From positions 561,012 to 625,011 of the forward strand of contig KQ965733.1 of the NCBI GenBank assembly GCA_001574975.1: 64,000 nt of DNA, given 5' to 3'. Made by a program: the position numbers and the translations under genes. Positions 50,600 to 61,943 of the stretch are shown piece after piece. Position 1 is the first letter of the stretch. Each line of letters opens with the position of its first letter. This DNA is from Gonapodya prolifera JEL478. Taxonomy: Eukaryota > Monoblepharomycota > Monoblepharidomycetes > Monoblepharidales > Gonapodyaceae. The notes beneath the pieces are model-generated. The model worked only from the letters and a program-made list of their open reading frames with translations, did not search any database and was not told where the DNA came from.

Positions 50600-52868
50600 T
50601 CAATGCCCACCGCCCAAACCCGCCAAGATCGCTCCCAGTGACACAACCATGACGATAAGGCCTGTGACAACCATCCCTTGCGCCGCCACCCGGGCAAGCC
50701 TCCGAAACCTGCTGGCGGGGGGAAGGCCCGACCCGCGGTACCGGGTCCGGCGAGGGTGGAGGGAAAGGTAGAACACGGGGGGCAGACTGTGGGACGCTCC
50801 CTGTGAGACGTTCTGCGCAAGGTGTGTGGGAAGAGCGCACACTCACATGTAACACAAGGCCACCGACCCTGTGGCGCCCACGACGCCAAGGACCACGTCC
50901 AGCCTGCTCACCGCAGCCGCCACGGCCCAAACCCCCGCGAGGATGGCCGTTGTCACCGTGACGAACTGGGCTTGGGCGGCCTGGTCGCGGGCTGACGAAG
51001 CCGCGAGGGATTCGGAGGAGTCGTCGGGGAGTGATACAGGCGAGGGGTTCAGCGCGTGCAGCGCGGAAAGGACTGATGCCCGGCATGGCGCGATTTGGAG
51101 GGGGATGGAGACCAGTGCGAAGAGGCCGATGGCGAGATGGGCCAGGAGGGACAGCGGGTGGGAGGGCGGGTCTGTGTGGGTAGGCGGGGTATTGTGTTGT
51201 TGGAGATGAGTACCATGTGCATCAGCCGCCATACAGGATGGGACTTACAGCTCTGCACAACGTTGCTTCCAACGCCATCACCCACTCCGGCATACCCCGC
51301 CGTTCCGACAAGGGCATATACTGCGGCGGCTGTGACAGTGGACGAAAGGATGACGTGGGAGGTGATGCGAGGGGTCGGGTGGGGAAGTTCGTTGTGGATG
51401 GCAAGAATCTGGTGGGGAAAGGCGCATGCAGTGAGATGGAAGCACGGAAACAGTGGGGTAATAGAGCTTGCTCACATTTTGGTGGCACGTGAATGCGAAC
51501 ACAAACATGGGGATTTTCGGCACCATCGCCCAGCTGAGTGGTTTGAACAAGCTCCATTGGACAGGGTCTCCCGTGGCGTCGGGCAAGCCAGCCAACCAGA
51601 ACCACAGGACGACGAGGCACAGGTAGGCCGCGCAGGCGAGACCGAGAGCAGACACGTGGCGCAGTGCGTGCATAGAGCTTAGGTAGCAGGTGGGGGCGAT
51701 GAAGAGGAGGGATATGGTGGTGGAGGAGAAGTGTGTCGTGAGGGCGGGGGGGAGGAGTGAGGAGAAGGAGGCTGAGAGCGGGCGGTGGATAGGGTGGCCC
51801 GGCGGGGGGNCGACGAGGCACAGGTAGGCCGCGCAGGCGAGACCGAGAGCAGACACGTGGCGCAGTGCGTGCATAGAGCTTAGGTAGCAGGTGGGGGCGA
51901 TGAAGTGGAGGGATATGGTGGCGGAGGCTAGGTCTGTCGTGAGGGCGGCGGGGAGGGGTTACGAGATCGAGGCTGAGAGCGGGCGGTGGATAGGGTGGCC
52001 CGGCGGGGGGGGGGGGGGGGGGATAAGAGGGTTGAGCCCAGAGGGAAGGGTGAAACAAGTGGCCACCCCCGTTGAAAACGGATCCGTCCTGACAATCCAC
52101 GGTCGTGTCCTCTTGGTACTCTCATCATCACCGTGTCACACCAAGAACAACTTGCCGCACGGGCGTCTCCGCTCGTCATGCATCCGAATACTCACATCCG
52201 AGCGTGTCCCCGGCAACCATCACGTATGATACCGCCACACCAAAACATTTGATCGCAACGGCCGCATCGAACAAGACCGACGCGTTGGGGTACGTGTGCC
52301 GCGCGAGGTCCGCGAACATGACGGGAGGTCGGGCACCGGCGAGGGGAGCGTACGGGTCGAGAAGGGACCGCGTCGTGCGGGGGGGAGACGACGGCACGAG
52401 GGGAGAGGAGTCATGGTCGTCTTCTGCGAGGAGGTCTGATGGGGCACCGGTCGACGCCGAGTCGTCCGTTCTGGCTAAATGGGCCTGACGAGGCTCTCGG
52501 AGGAGATCGTCAGTTTCGCGGTCGCCGACGTCATCTTCATCGCCGACCTCGTCCACTGCAGAGATGGAGCCGGCCGCGTGTCCAGCTGCCTTCATTTCCT
52601 CCCTTTGTAGGAAAAACACTGTTCGTGCCGACGCAGCAAGCAGCTCCAGGCCAAAGGTTCCCGCTGCCCAGGCCAGCGCCAGGACCAGCAATGCTGGCAG
52701 TACGCCAAATGTTGCAAATGCAAGGGGCATAGCGAGCATTCCGGTGCCCAGCAGCGTCTTGAGCAGGTTCACGTATGAGGAGAGTATGGAGGCAGACGGC
52801 GGTGCGTGCGGCGCAGACATCGGTATCGCAGAGATTTCGGGAGATGCGATCGTCGGCAGCGAAGGCAT
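50600..52868 (-). CDS. AAAP-family (Avt-like) amino-acid transporter, interrupted by an assembly join
   Basis: Integral membrane amino-acid transporter of the AAAP/Avt type, commonly vacuolar in fungi. Start ATG 52868 (MPSLPTIASPE). TM1 is SYVNLLKTLLGTGMLAMPLA, the family signature; a long acidic disordered loop follows TM2, then GVAVSYVMVAGDTLG. Downstream exons give LHALRHVSALGLACAAYL, KIPMFVFAFTCHQN (the conserved F-AFTCHQN), ILAIHNELPHPTPRITSHV, and the final helices ending at GAILAGLGGGH. The middle exon region is affected by a single N at 51810 and a ~200-nt duplication (separate entry), so the segment after GDTLG cannot be read in one frame. The gene is probably intact in reality. Confidence 0.75.
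51610..52010. repeat. Direct ~200-nt duplication at a one-N assembly join
   Basis: 51610-51809 and 51811-52010 are near-identical, with a few mismatches, and are separated only by an N at 51810. Both copies end in the same tagggtggcccggcgggg run into poly-G. Both encode the same transporter exon. This looks like two contig ends that overlap but were not merged. Confidence 0.85.
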
Positions 52869-53273
52869 CGAGAGGGGACGGCGCGGTCTGAGAGGGAAGG
52901 GTATGATGCTGTGGCCACATTGAAACGGGGGATGGACACAAACAAGTGCACGATAATAAGCAAGGAGTTTGGTTCGCTGGTTAGCTGGCTGGAGAGGCTG
53001 AGGCGAAAAAGGAAAAACACGGGAAAGCGAATGCAAGAAAGCCTTATAAAGAGAAACAGAGTCGTGCATCCACTTTGCCCATTCTTGTTTTCTCCGAAAA
53101 CTTCATCCACAACACAAAAAAGTGTCAAAATATTCGTGAGCTTTGTGAACTCCGGAGACCCACAGTTTGCGGAGATCGGTGTTGGGGGTTGTGTACCTCC
53201 TTGAGGCCCAATCTCAATCGCCGCAGAGTCTTGGGTCTTGGGTCTTCATCCAACCACACTCTGAGGACCAAAA
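52869..53273. promoter_or_regulatory. Divergent promoter, transporter (-) / aspartyl protease (+)
   Basis: About 405 nt between the two head-to-head ATGs. No defined box was recognised; called only by position. Confidence 0.35.
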
Positions 53274-55978
53274 ATGCGCCGATCCAGACGACGATTCCTG
53301 GCGGGCATTTTGGCTGCCTTTGCTGGGACGCTTGCTGCATGTCTTGGCCCGATCACAACCGCATCAGCAGTACGCCCCCACCATTTCCCCCTGCGACGAA
53401 GGCTGGATCCTGATGCAGGAGGCGCGTGGATTGCACCGAATAGCGCGCGGAGGTGGACAGCAGGCGCACTACTGCGCGAAAGCGACCGAGCTCGTAATAA
53501 ATATATCTGGCTGCTCGCCTTGCAGGAGCTTGGAAGCCTGTCTGCAGAGGAAACACGGACATTGCGGCGACGGCAGACAAACTTTTACCTTGCTGATGTC
53601 GATGACCTCGACTACGTACGTGGGCTTTGGACACTCTTTCTCTGCGGCTTGTGTTGATATGTGACATCCATAATAGCACCTCGAAATTTCACTCGGAACT
53701 CCTCCGCAAAAGTTCAACGTTACACTAGGTATGTACCTCAACCCGCGTAGTGCAGCGCCGATGGCACCTTTTCGAAGTCGCTGTTGCTAAAACGCATCGC
53801 GTTCCTCCTTTTCACTTGCTCCACGCCGTGATGCACACATGCAATGCTTTTCAAAAGACACCGGCTCTTCTAATCTCTGGGTGTGTGAGTACATTAAAGA
53901 GAATGCGCGAGCATCGAATTGTGCACGGAAATGATGTTCGGACAGCATTGCAAACCATCCTGCGGCGCCCAAGTCTGGACCTCACTTTCCAGTAACCGCG
54001 GTACTCACTCCCATACATCCTCCCAGACTCCATCAAATGCCCCGCCGGCTTCTCCTCCACATGCTACGGCCACTCCCTATACAACCCCGCAACATCATCC
54101 TCGCACCAGTCGGGCTTCCTCAACGCCTCTCTTCTCAGCGGGCCGCTTCCCCTGGTGGGCAACACGACCGCGGTGGATCCGGGGCTTACCAACAACTTTC
54201 GCTTGTCGTATGGGTCGGGCGTCGTCGCTGCCATTGCGAGCCAGGTGAGGATGGACGCTGTTTGAGCTGCGAAACCGCCGGTTGACGTACTGTCATGTGC
54301 TCCAGGACACCCTCAAAATCGGCAACATCACAATTCCCTCTCAAATGTTCGGGGAGGTCTACAACGCCCCCAGCAACTCCTCCTTTTTCAACAGTGTGGC
54401 GGACGGGCTCTTTGGCCTAGCATTTGATGTGAGAACCCCGACCTAATTGACGACGCGCGAACCGTCACTGACAAAACTCCGTTCCAAACACAATAGATGC
54501 TCGCCGAAGGCAACGTCCCAAGCCCCCTGACACACATGATCAACGAGAACCTCATCGCGGAGCCCGTGTTTTCGTTCTACCTCAACACCACAGAGATCAC
54601 GAACGTCACATCCGTCCGGATCAACCACCAAGGCGGAATATTCACACTCGGTGGATATGAACCGCGTCTTGCCGAGAGCCAACTGACGTGGAACACTGTG
54701 CAGACCCAGTTTGGGTTTTGGGAGCTGCCGTTCCAGACGGTTTCGTTCGGAGCCACCGTCGTGGTTGGTGATGGCGCGCCCCCGCCAACTCTTCAGGGGA
54801 CTCCATCGGCTATCATCGACACGGGAACATCCCTCATCCACGCGCCCACACCGCACATGCTTGCAGTCGCGAGCGCCGTGAATGCGATTCCGGCGGAAGC
54901 AGGCGGCTTGGCGGGTTCTGGCTACTTCCAGTTTGATTGCAGTCGGGCGAGCAGTGTGCCCAACTTGACGGTTTCGTTCGCCAATTCGAATCTGACGGTG
55001 CCCGGCAAAGAGTTGTGGACCCTTGATGATACGAATCCTGCAGTCCCTCGCTGCTATCTACTCATCAAAGATGCAGGGAAAGCTGTTGGTACGCTGCCGA
55101 TGTGTGAGTGTTTGCTTTTAGCTGTACCACTCTCATGTTGCATCCAAACTCACACGTAACTTGTACTTGCAGGGATCATGGGAGACATATTCCTACGACA
55201 GTATTACACCGTTTTCAATCGACAGAATTTGTCCATTGGTTTCGCCGATCCCTGTACCGTTCAAAGTGGTTGTCTACCTCCGGGAACTCGGCTGGTTGCT
55301 GGTGCGCCGGCGGGATCATCCATGTTTTCACCCCCCAGTCCAAGCAGCGGTTCGGCTTCCAGCCAATCCTCCATGGCAGGAACAGAGACGGGGAGCTCGT
55401 TAATGTCAAACACTCCGCTCATTATTGGCTCCGTCGTGGGTGCTGCCGGCGTCGCAGCAGGAGTTGTTGCCGTGGTCATAATGCGCGCGCGCGCGAGGAG
55501 CGCGGAGATGAATGCAGCGACAAAGTGGCCCCCGATGCGAGATATACAGCAAGATTTTAAGGGAACGAACTCTCTTCCACGGTTCGCACCAGAGCGGTAC
55601 CGAACGCCGCCTCGACGGAACCCCTCCTCTCACAAACGCGATGTAGATCGTTACGTCGCAGTGTCACGAAAATACTACTCCGAGCTCTCCCCGGAATCTC
55701 CTGAAGAAACCCAACACCTTCCCGTGGCTGAGCGCAGTCGGCAAGTCGCTCCACCGCCCGCCCGGGTCAGAGCAAACTACACGGGATCCCACCGCATCAA
55801 ACGATCGACTGGCTCGAGAGCTATTGAAGCGGAGGATTACACCAGGGGACGGTCCGCCACACGCGAAATGGCGCGGGCTGCCCCCTCACGCAACCTGTCG
55901 CAGTCGTCACATGGGTACACGGTCGGAAATCGATACCACGAATATCGCGACTCGGAGGAAGGTCAGAACTACCGATGA
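53274..55978 (+). CDS. Transmembrane pepsin-like aspartyl protease
   Basis: Surface-anchored A1-type protease. ATG 53274: Arg-rich start then a signal sequence (FLAGILAAFAGTLAACLG), a propeptide with a polybasic LRRRQTNFYLADVDDLDY end, then the mature N-terminus HLEISLGTPPQKFNVTL. The first catalytic motif is encoded across exons 53677-53728 (52 nt) and 53858-53884 (27 nt), giving DTGSSNLWV. A flap-type YGSGVV, the GLFGLAFD segment and the second catalytic motif IIDTGTSLIHA follow; FCSR-type Cys pair positions FDCSRAS and PRCYLLIKD and the WIMGDIFLRQYYTVF motif complete the fold. After a Ser-rich linker comes one TM helix (IIGSVVGAAGVAAGVVAVVIM) with RARAR stop-transfer and a ~165-residue basic cytoplasmic tail to the stop at 55976-55978. 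Substrate unknown. Confidence 0.85.
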
Positions 55979-56130
55979 AAACTTAGGGGAAAGGTCGACA
56001 ACTTTGCACCATGCATCAGATTCCCACTCGTATTTGTAAAATATGCTTTGCTCTGAACCCCGTACTATTATGTATGCACACTTGCATTGTATCAAAGACG
56101 AAGAAACTCAAGAAACTAATAGCATAAATA

Positions 56131-57801
56131 TCAGAGCATTCCGTTTTCGCGATTTGTCGGCGTGATAGTCCCATTTGACGCAACTGGGCTCAGAGGCACC
56201 TCCGGTAAAGAGCTTCGACTAGGGGCGACGTGTTCCAAGTCCGCGAAGCTCAATTCTGTTGGCTCTTCATCCACGGTAAATGTTGCGTTAGAAGTTCCCG
56301 TCCAATGCACACGAATAGTGGAACGTGGGGGGCCCAGAACGTCAGTCAGAGCAATTGATTGCGAGAATGGGGAACGTCCCTCTGCGAGAGGTGCACGGAC
56401 ATGTTGCGGTAGAGACTCAAATCGACTTGCTGCCGGTAGAGAAATTGCTGCGCTGGAGACTCCATAAGATGGGAGACCTGGTGCAAATGGAGAGACGTGA
56501 GAAAGTGGGAAGTGTCCCGAGAGATTTGTTGACGTATTGAGCCCCTAGGCACGCCGTAAGTGGATGTCAATCACAGAGTTCTGCAAGTACATTTGTTGAA
56601 ACAAACTCACAGATCCCCAGCCATCCGGATATGTGAGCGACACATAAATAGCATCACCCAAAGAAAGATGAATCTCATCCTGCTCGGTTGGCATGAATTC
56701 CGAAATGGCAAACATCATCTGATTCAATGCCATCGGAGGTTTTGGCTCACGCAACAGTCGTTGAGAAGAAAAGTTTGTCCCAGGTTGTTCGTTTCTCCGC
56801 AACGCCGCGTTCTCCCCATTCAGAGAGGCAAGTTCCTTTTCTAGTGTCAAATTTCGATTCTGCAAAGCCGCCATATCGGCTTCAAAATCTTTAATCAAAG
56901 CCTCTAAACTGGACAGTTTGGACTCCAGTTGAGCTTTCTGTGTCTGCATCTCCCCATTTCTGACGTCCAGTTGAGCTGCGTGACTCTCCGCCGAAAAGGC
57001 TCGACGTGTAAGATCTTCAATTTTGCGCGCCTGTTCCGCTAGAAGGACCGCAAAGTCACCCGTGTCTGTCCGCTGTGTGGGCGGCGATACAAGGGGGGGA
57101 TTCTGCGACCGATAGGCGTTTTGCACCTCCCAGTAAATGCTCGGATGCGTTGTTGGGTTCACACCGTCCAAAACAGATGGCGGAACAGTCGCACCTCTCG
57201 CCATCAAACTTCTTACAACCCCAACATGCTGCTCCATCTTTATCGAAGTCAACCAAGGGGAAACGTATGTGTCCTTCTTTTGCTCGACAATCACAGTCGC
57301 CCCTTTAGGGCTTATTTCCACTTTGCCGTCAGCGCCAGGTCTGGGTACAGTGGTACCCTGCGAGTTCGTCATTTTCCCTCCGACGGCCACCGCAAGTGCA
57401 ACCGCGTTGGGAAACCAAATTGTTTTGACCCATCGTGCATTCCAGGACTCAATCGGCCACGGCGTCGCTTCATTTCGGGCAATCCTCCAGCTCACACCTG
57501 CGTTGGGATCCGCGCCGTGTTCCAGCAGGGCTTCTACGATTTGCGGTTGGCACCGAAGAATCGCCACCGCGAGCAACGTCTCGCAATCCGCCGTGTCCGT
57601 CCGCGTCTCCAAGATATCCTCGTAATCGTCGTCACGGATCCGATTGCGACGCACGAGTTTCCGATCGACCTTTACGTCGAGGAGCATGGTAACTTTCTTT
57701 CGGGCACGAGCGTTGCCACCATTCGACAGGATTTCGAGCACCCTGACCGTGTCGCCCCCTTCGACCGCCGCGAAAAGATCCGCATCTTGGTTGTCCGCCA
57801 T
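56131..57801 (-). CDS. Ankyrin / coiled-coil / SH3 adaptor protein
   Basis: ATG 57801 (MADNQDADLFAAVEGGD). N-terminal ankyrin-like repeats: FAAVEGGDTVRVLEILSNGG, AVAILRCQPQIVEALLEHGADPN and VRSLMARGATVP. A coiled coil spans about residues 255-345 (KIEDLTRRAFSAE to LEKELASLNGENAALR). The SH3 domain follows: MFAISEFMPTEQDEIHLSLGD, then DGWGS, and across an intron GLNTSTNLSGHFPLSHV, where DGWG and GHFPLSHV are the typical SH3 W and C-terminal strands. A ~100-residue disordered tail ends at the TGA 56133-56131. Likely a cytosolic signalling or cytoskeletal adaptor. The layout is clear; partners are unknown. Confidence 0.75.
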
Positions 57802-58030
57802 GTTGCAAATGAAGTCCGGCGTGAGTTGAGAAGGCGGCCTCAGGCCTGGCCTGTGGTCACAAGCAGGATTGGTCGTTGCATGTCATGATTCTTGTCAAGA
57901 GAGAAGAGGGAAGACTGGAATATTCTCGTTGCAGCAAAAGACGCCGAAGCACTTGTCAGTTGTGACCAAAAACATGTATGCATGCTAAATAACGCAATAT
58001 TGCAGACGAAACGATATAGGAATCCGAGGT

Positions 58031-59509
58031 TCACCGCCTTCCCCACGAATTCTGTGCCTGATCTGTCCACAGAAACACTGAAGGCGACCTCCAACCAGTC
58101 TCCATTCCCGACGTGTACCCTCCCGCAGTGCCAGGCGTGGGCGTCGTCCAGGACGCCATACTCTGTTGTCCTGAATACGGCTGTTCCGCCGAGGTCAACG
58201 ACATGGCAGGCTCCGGCGATGGAAGTAGATAGGAAGGCGGGTGTGCAATGGAGGAAGAGAAGGAGGGCGGGCCCATGGCGAGTTGGTGCCACGCCGGTGG
58301 GGAGCCCTCCGGGGGCTCGCTGACGGCGTAGTACTCGGTTCGCGATGTTGCCAGCGAGGGGTTTCGGGAAGGTGCGAGGTGGCTTTGAGGGTATGAAGTG
58401 ACGGAGGCTGATTCGGGTGTAATCCAACCTGGAGGAGAGGGGACGAAGCGCTGGACGGGGCGGGCTACGAGTGTGAAAGTGGGCGTTTGGTGAGTATGGA
58501 AACACCAAGTTAAGGAGATACCATTCCGTTGACTCTATGCCACAAGGGAGACGTCCAGGTCGTTGTTGGCGGATTCCATCTCCACCACTCGGCCCTGAGA
58601 ACCCCCATCACTCACCTTTCGACCTTGCCCGTCGTACAGCGCGATACGCAACAAACAAACCAAACATAATCACAGCCGTAACCCCTGCTCCAATTCCAGC
58701 GTACGCGGGTGGTGCCAGACCCGAACTTCCACCCACATTGGTAGCGTTGGGGTCTGCGCCCGTCGACTCCGCCGCGATAGCCCCACGTACTGACGTACTT
58801 GAAGTGAGGGAGTTCTGGACTTTGGCTGAAGCTATCTGCCCCGGCGAAACCGTCGCGCTCTCTGTTACAGATGGCCCAAAGTGTGCACTCAGGGGGTTCC
58901 CCGCTTCATCTGTAGCGCTTGGCAGCGGGACTTCACTACCATTCGGTGCCGCAGGTCCAGAGGAAGTGACTGGCGGGCCGGCGCTGGTGGTAGAGGGTTG
59001 AGGCGCGCTCGATGGAGGGGGTGAGGAGACAGAAGATGTTTGTGCCCGGGTCGACGGCGTACTGGACGTTGCTCTTGACGAGCTGGTTGTACTCGGGGCC
59101 GCCTTACAAAAACGTTTTAGTTCGGCGGAGGGCAATGTTCCACACCACACCCACTCACCACGCATTGATAATAGTACGGATTTTGAACCACGCACACCGA
59201 CCCCGGCATACAACACTTCGGTCCCGTATACGTCGCGTCCCCCCCGCACTGGTAATACATGGCCGCGCATGCCTGGCGCGATTCGAGTAATACATGGCCC
59301 ATCCAACTCCCATGTGGACCTGAATCTGCTGCCGCGGAAGCGCCGAGGACCGACGCGGCGATGAGAGCTGTAGCGATGCGGCTTCTACGCCGGTTGGAAC
59401 GGGACCGCGACGTCCGCATCGAGGTGGGGTGGTTTCTCCGAGCAAAGAATGGCGCAGGTACAATTTTTCCGACGGTGAAGCCACTTGACGTCGTGACGCC
59501 ACTTCTCAT
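58031..59509 (-). CDS. CBM1-bearing single-pass membrane protein
   Basis: Frame opens at ATG 59509; the ATG at 59419 (MRTSRSRSNRRRS) directly before the hydrophobic IATALIAASVLGASAAA is the better start because it makes a normal signal peptide. A fungal cellulose-binding CBM1 follows: YYQCGGDATYTGPKCC, then GSVCVVQNPYYYQCV, with the usual cysteines and the paired tyrosines of the binding face. A ~120-residue Ser/Thr/Pro linker leads to one TM helix (AGIGAGVTAVIMFGLFVAY) and RAVRRARSKG. Further exons (via gtgagt at about 58613 and cgtag at about 58467) give a Pro/Ser-rich cytoplasmic tail with TEYYAVSEPPEG, ending QNSWGRR at 58031. No catalytic domain is present. It may be a substrate-adhesion or sensing protein. 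Tail splicing is approximate. Confidence 0.7.
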
Positions 59510-60324
59510 TTGATCTGAATTTGGAAGTGAGTTTCAGAGCTATTGGCAGTGGTTTAACTAAGTTGTTGCTCACTCCACGCATGCAGCAGCCAGTTTTTCG
59601 TCCCTCCTTCTCCTCGCTCTCGCACCCCCACCAAACCAACTTCAAAACTGTCAATGCCTCAAGCGTGAATTGTACCGTCCTTTCCAAGAGCAATAGATGC
59701 ATTGCTTTAGTACATCACCATCCATGTCAACAAAGCATAAGTCACCGCTCACACAGTCTGCCTTGGCATGGTCTAACGGCATTACCTTCATAAATTAGAT
59801 ATATATTTTTCCACGAAATTTCGGTGGATGACTCTTAAGACTTGATGGGGTCGTCGCGGAGATGCTTCGGTATTGGCGGTGGTGGCGAGTGGTGATGGCG
59901 AGACAGTTTGGAAAGAAAGCAGGACAGTCTGAGGTCAATGCAACACGGACGTGGTACAAGAGAGCATTGCTACTCACTGAGACACTTGATAAAGCATGCC
60001 ATAAATTCCTAGCACTCAGTCGTAGCCCACGTTCTAATGGCGACAAGTAAAAGGGACGATCAGGAAGCTAGCAAAACGCCTCAACGAGCGTTGCTCACAT
60101 ATCCTCAAAAGAACAACTCCGATTGGGCTCCAATCCACTGCGCTCAGTCTCAAATGATTCCCAAAAACATTTCGAAAAAGCTGGGCACATGAAGTAGTGT
60201 CAGCACAAGGTTACTTAAAGTTCGTAAAGTAACTCACATTCACTCCCACCAGAGATTACCTCTCTTCCACCCCTCGTCTCGTCCTGTCCTGTTCACCGCC
60301 ACCACGCCACCCTGCATACCTCTC

Positions 60325-60369
<45 letters not shown>

Positions 60370-60455
60370 CCTACATGCAGGTCCCCTCCAAGGGCAGGAG
60401 CCTTGGAGGGGAATGTTCTGGAACAAATGCCTAAAGGTGTTTTCAACGCAATGCA
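59510..60455. other. Intergenic with a 42-nt poly-C tract
   Basis: No gene recognised. 60327-60368 is an unbroken run of C, then a ccaagg/ccttgg self-complementary stretch near 60390-60412. A homopolymer of this length may be a sequencing or assembly artefact. Confidence 0.6.
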
Positions 60456-60896
60456 ATGAAGTGTGTGGGTTGTGCCCAGAAGTGTGCTGAATATGCATTG
60501 GTTCCTGATGACGAAACAAAGAATCAATGTGACCACACACACTGTGCGGGCTGCAAGTCTCCTGAGATGCAATCCACACACTACCCATTGTGTGTCACTC
60601 CTGGATGTCTCTGTCAGGCCATGTACGGCACCTACACTGCATCTGATCCCAATTTCATTGAAGAAGCTTGTCCTGTATTCTATGTTGAAGAGGTGACTCT
60701 ATGCAGACAACACAAAGAGAAGCACCACTCTGTCAAAAACAAGAAGTGCCAAGTTCAAGGTTGCTATTGTCATGCTGTCTGGGGCATTCTTGACAGCCAC
60801 ATATTCATCCCTCTCTACTGTTTTGCACACAGTGACAAACCAGAATACGTTAAGGAAATTCAAAGGGCTGACCCTTGCTGGTCACACTCACTGTAA
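60456..60896 (+). CDS. Cys/His-rich small protein, EsV-1-7-like motif
   Basis: Single-exon frame from ATG 60456 to TAA 60894-60896, 146 residues with about 20 Cys and many His. Two units fit C-x4-C followed later by C-x2-H: CVTPGCLCQAMYGT with CRQH, and CQVQGCYCHAVWGI with CFAH. This resembles the EsV-1-7 repeat first described in a brown-algal virus and its host, and also other metal-binding knuckles of transposon-associated proteins. Base composition is lower in GC than the neighbours and the ORF sits beside repetitive DNA, so it may be a fragment of a mobile element. Function unknown; the motif assignment is tentative. Confidence 0.4.
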   Translation: MKCVGCAQKCAEYALVPDDETKNQCDHTHCAGCKSPEMQSTHYPLCVTPGCLCQAMYGTYTASDPNFIEEACPVFYVEEVTLCRQHKEKHHSVKNKKCQVQGCYCHAVWGILDSHIFIPLYCFAHSDKPEYVKEIQRADPCWSHSL

Positions 60897-60970
60897 ACGG
60901 AGAATCTACATAGGTTAGTGAAGTGCCCTGCCACACAGCTTTGGATCTTCTAATCCCATGATCCTTCCAT

Positions 60971-61140
60971 CCTATGGTTTTCACTCTGATTCACACGTCA
61001 GCACTGCCACACGGTTTTTGATCCTTTGGGCTCGTGGCTATCCTTGATCCACACTCTCCTCCTTGATCCTATCATCCTATGATCCTATGTTTTGCACTTT
61101 GGTTCACACATCAGTACTGCCACACTACTTTTGATCCTGT
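60971..61140 (+). repeat. Tandem repeat, 113-nt period, GATCCT-rich
   Basis: Unit at 60971-61027 (cctatggttttcac, then tcacacgtcagcactgccac) recurs at 61084-61140 (cctatgttttgcac, then tcacacatcagtactgccac). Between and around them are many copies of gatcctatgatcc-type words. Confidence 0.8.
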
Positions 61141-61256
61141 GATCCTTTGATCCTATGGTTTTTGGTTTGGTTTCCCTCCAATATCTCTGACGGTCCCCAC
61201 AACTATTTTACCGTCCTCTACTCTGTTCTTTCATAGGATCATAGGATCAAAGGATC
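61141..61256. repeat. Perfect 17-nt inverted repeat, 82-nt loop
   Basis: gatcctttgatcctatg at 61141-61157 is the exact reverse complement of 61240-61256. It adjoins the direct repeats and the Cys-rich ORF. It could be a terminal inverted repeat remnant or a transcript-end hairpin. Confidence 0.75.
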
Positions 61257-61943
61257 GCACGCCCGCGCCTATCACGCTGGGGCCTATCCCGGGCTCCATT
61301 TGATTTCGGTGCATTTGTTGACTGGCGATAGGGGTGGGTGGGTGGTGGAAGAGACAAACAGCAGAAGGGCGGGACGCATTTCGTGACAATTTGAGGCTCT
61401 CTCAAACTCACAATCTTTCAGTCACGTTTGTGGGGTGGGGCGGGATTGGGAAACTGCGGGGCGAAGTCGGGTCAATGGGAATCGTCAGGTGGGCATCGGT
61501 CGGGGGGGTGCGCACGACAGACAACACATCCCGGGAGATCGCTGCGTTGAGAGCGTCTTGAGGGCGGGTGAGGGAGGGTCGGGAACCCACCGAACATTGC
61601 TTTCTTGCGCGTTTTGCAGATATACCGGATGCGTCGGCGCAGGAGGGAGAACCGCGTCACCAGCAAACGTTCAGAGGTGCGAACGACGGGAACCCGCATG
61701 GGCAGGGCGGCCTTCAACGAACATGTGTGTTTGGTTGGCTGTGAACACGAAAGAAGTGGCGGACGACGAAAATCAATACGCTCGAAACAGGAGGTGGGGA
61801 CATGATGCAAAAATGGAATTACCCTTCCGACCCGAAATACCCTTGCGAACCTGGTGGCAAAAAGAGACAAGGCACCGCGAAAACCTCTTCACCCAGGAGA
61901 TTTTAAAAATGGGTCGTTGATGGGGCCGTTAAACCCCCACAGA
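61257..61943. other. Intergenic, no gene seen
   Basis: Open frames here (for example 61435-61920) lack domains and consistent splicing. Presumed promoter region of the epoxide hydrolase. Confidence 0.45.

Noticed and set aside
60971-61256. CRISPR-like repeat array
   Set aside because: Repeats are imperfect, unevenly spaced and in a eukaryotic context; no cas genes.
61435-61920. Plus-strand open frame before the epoxide hydrolase
   Set aside because: Basic low-complexity translation, overlaps other equal frames, and the EHN domain starts independently at 61944.
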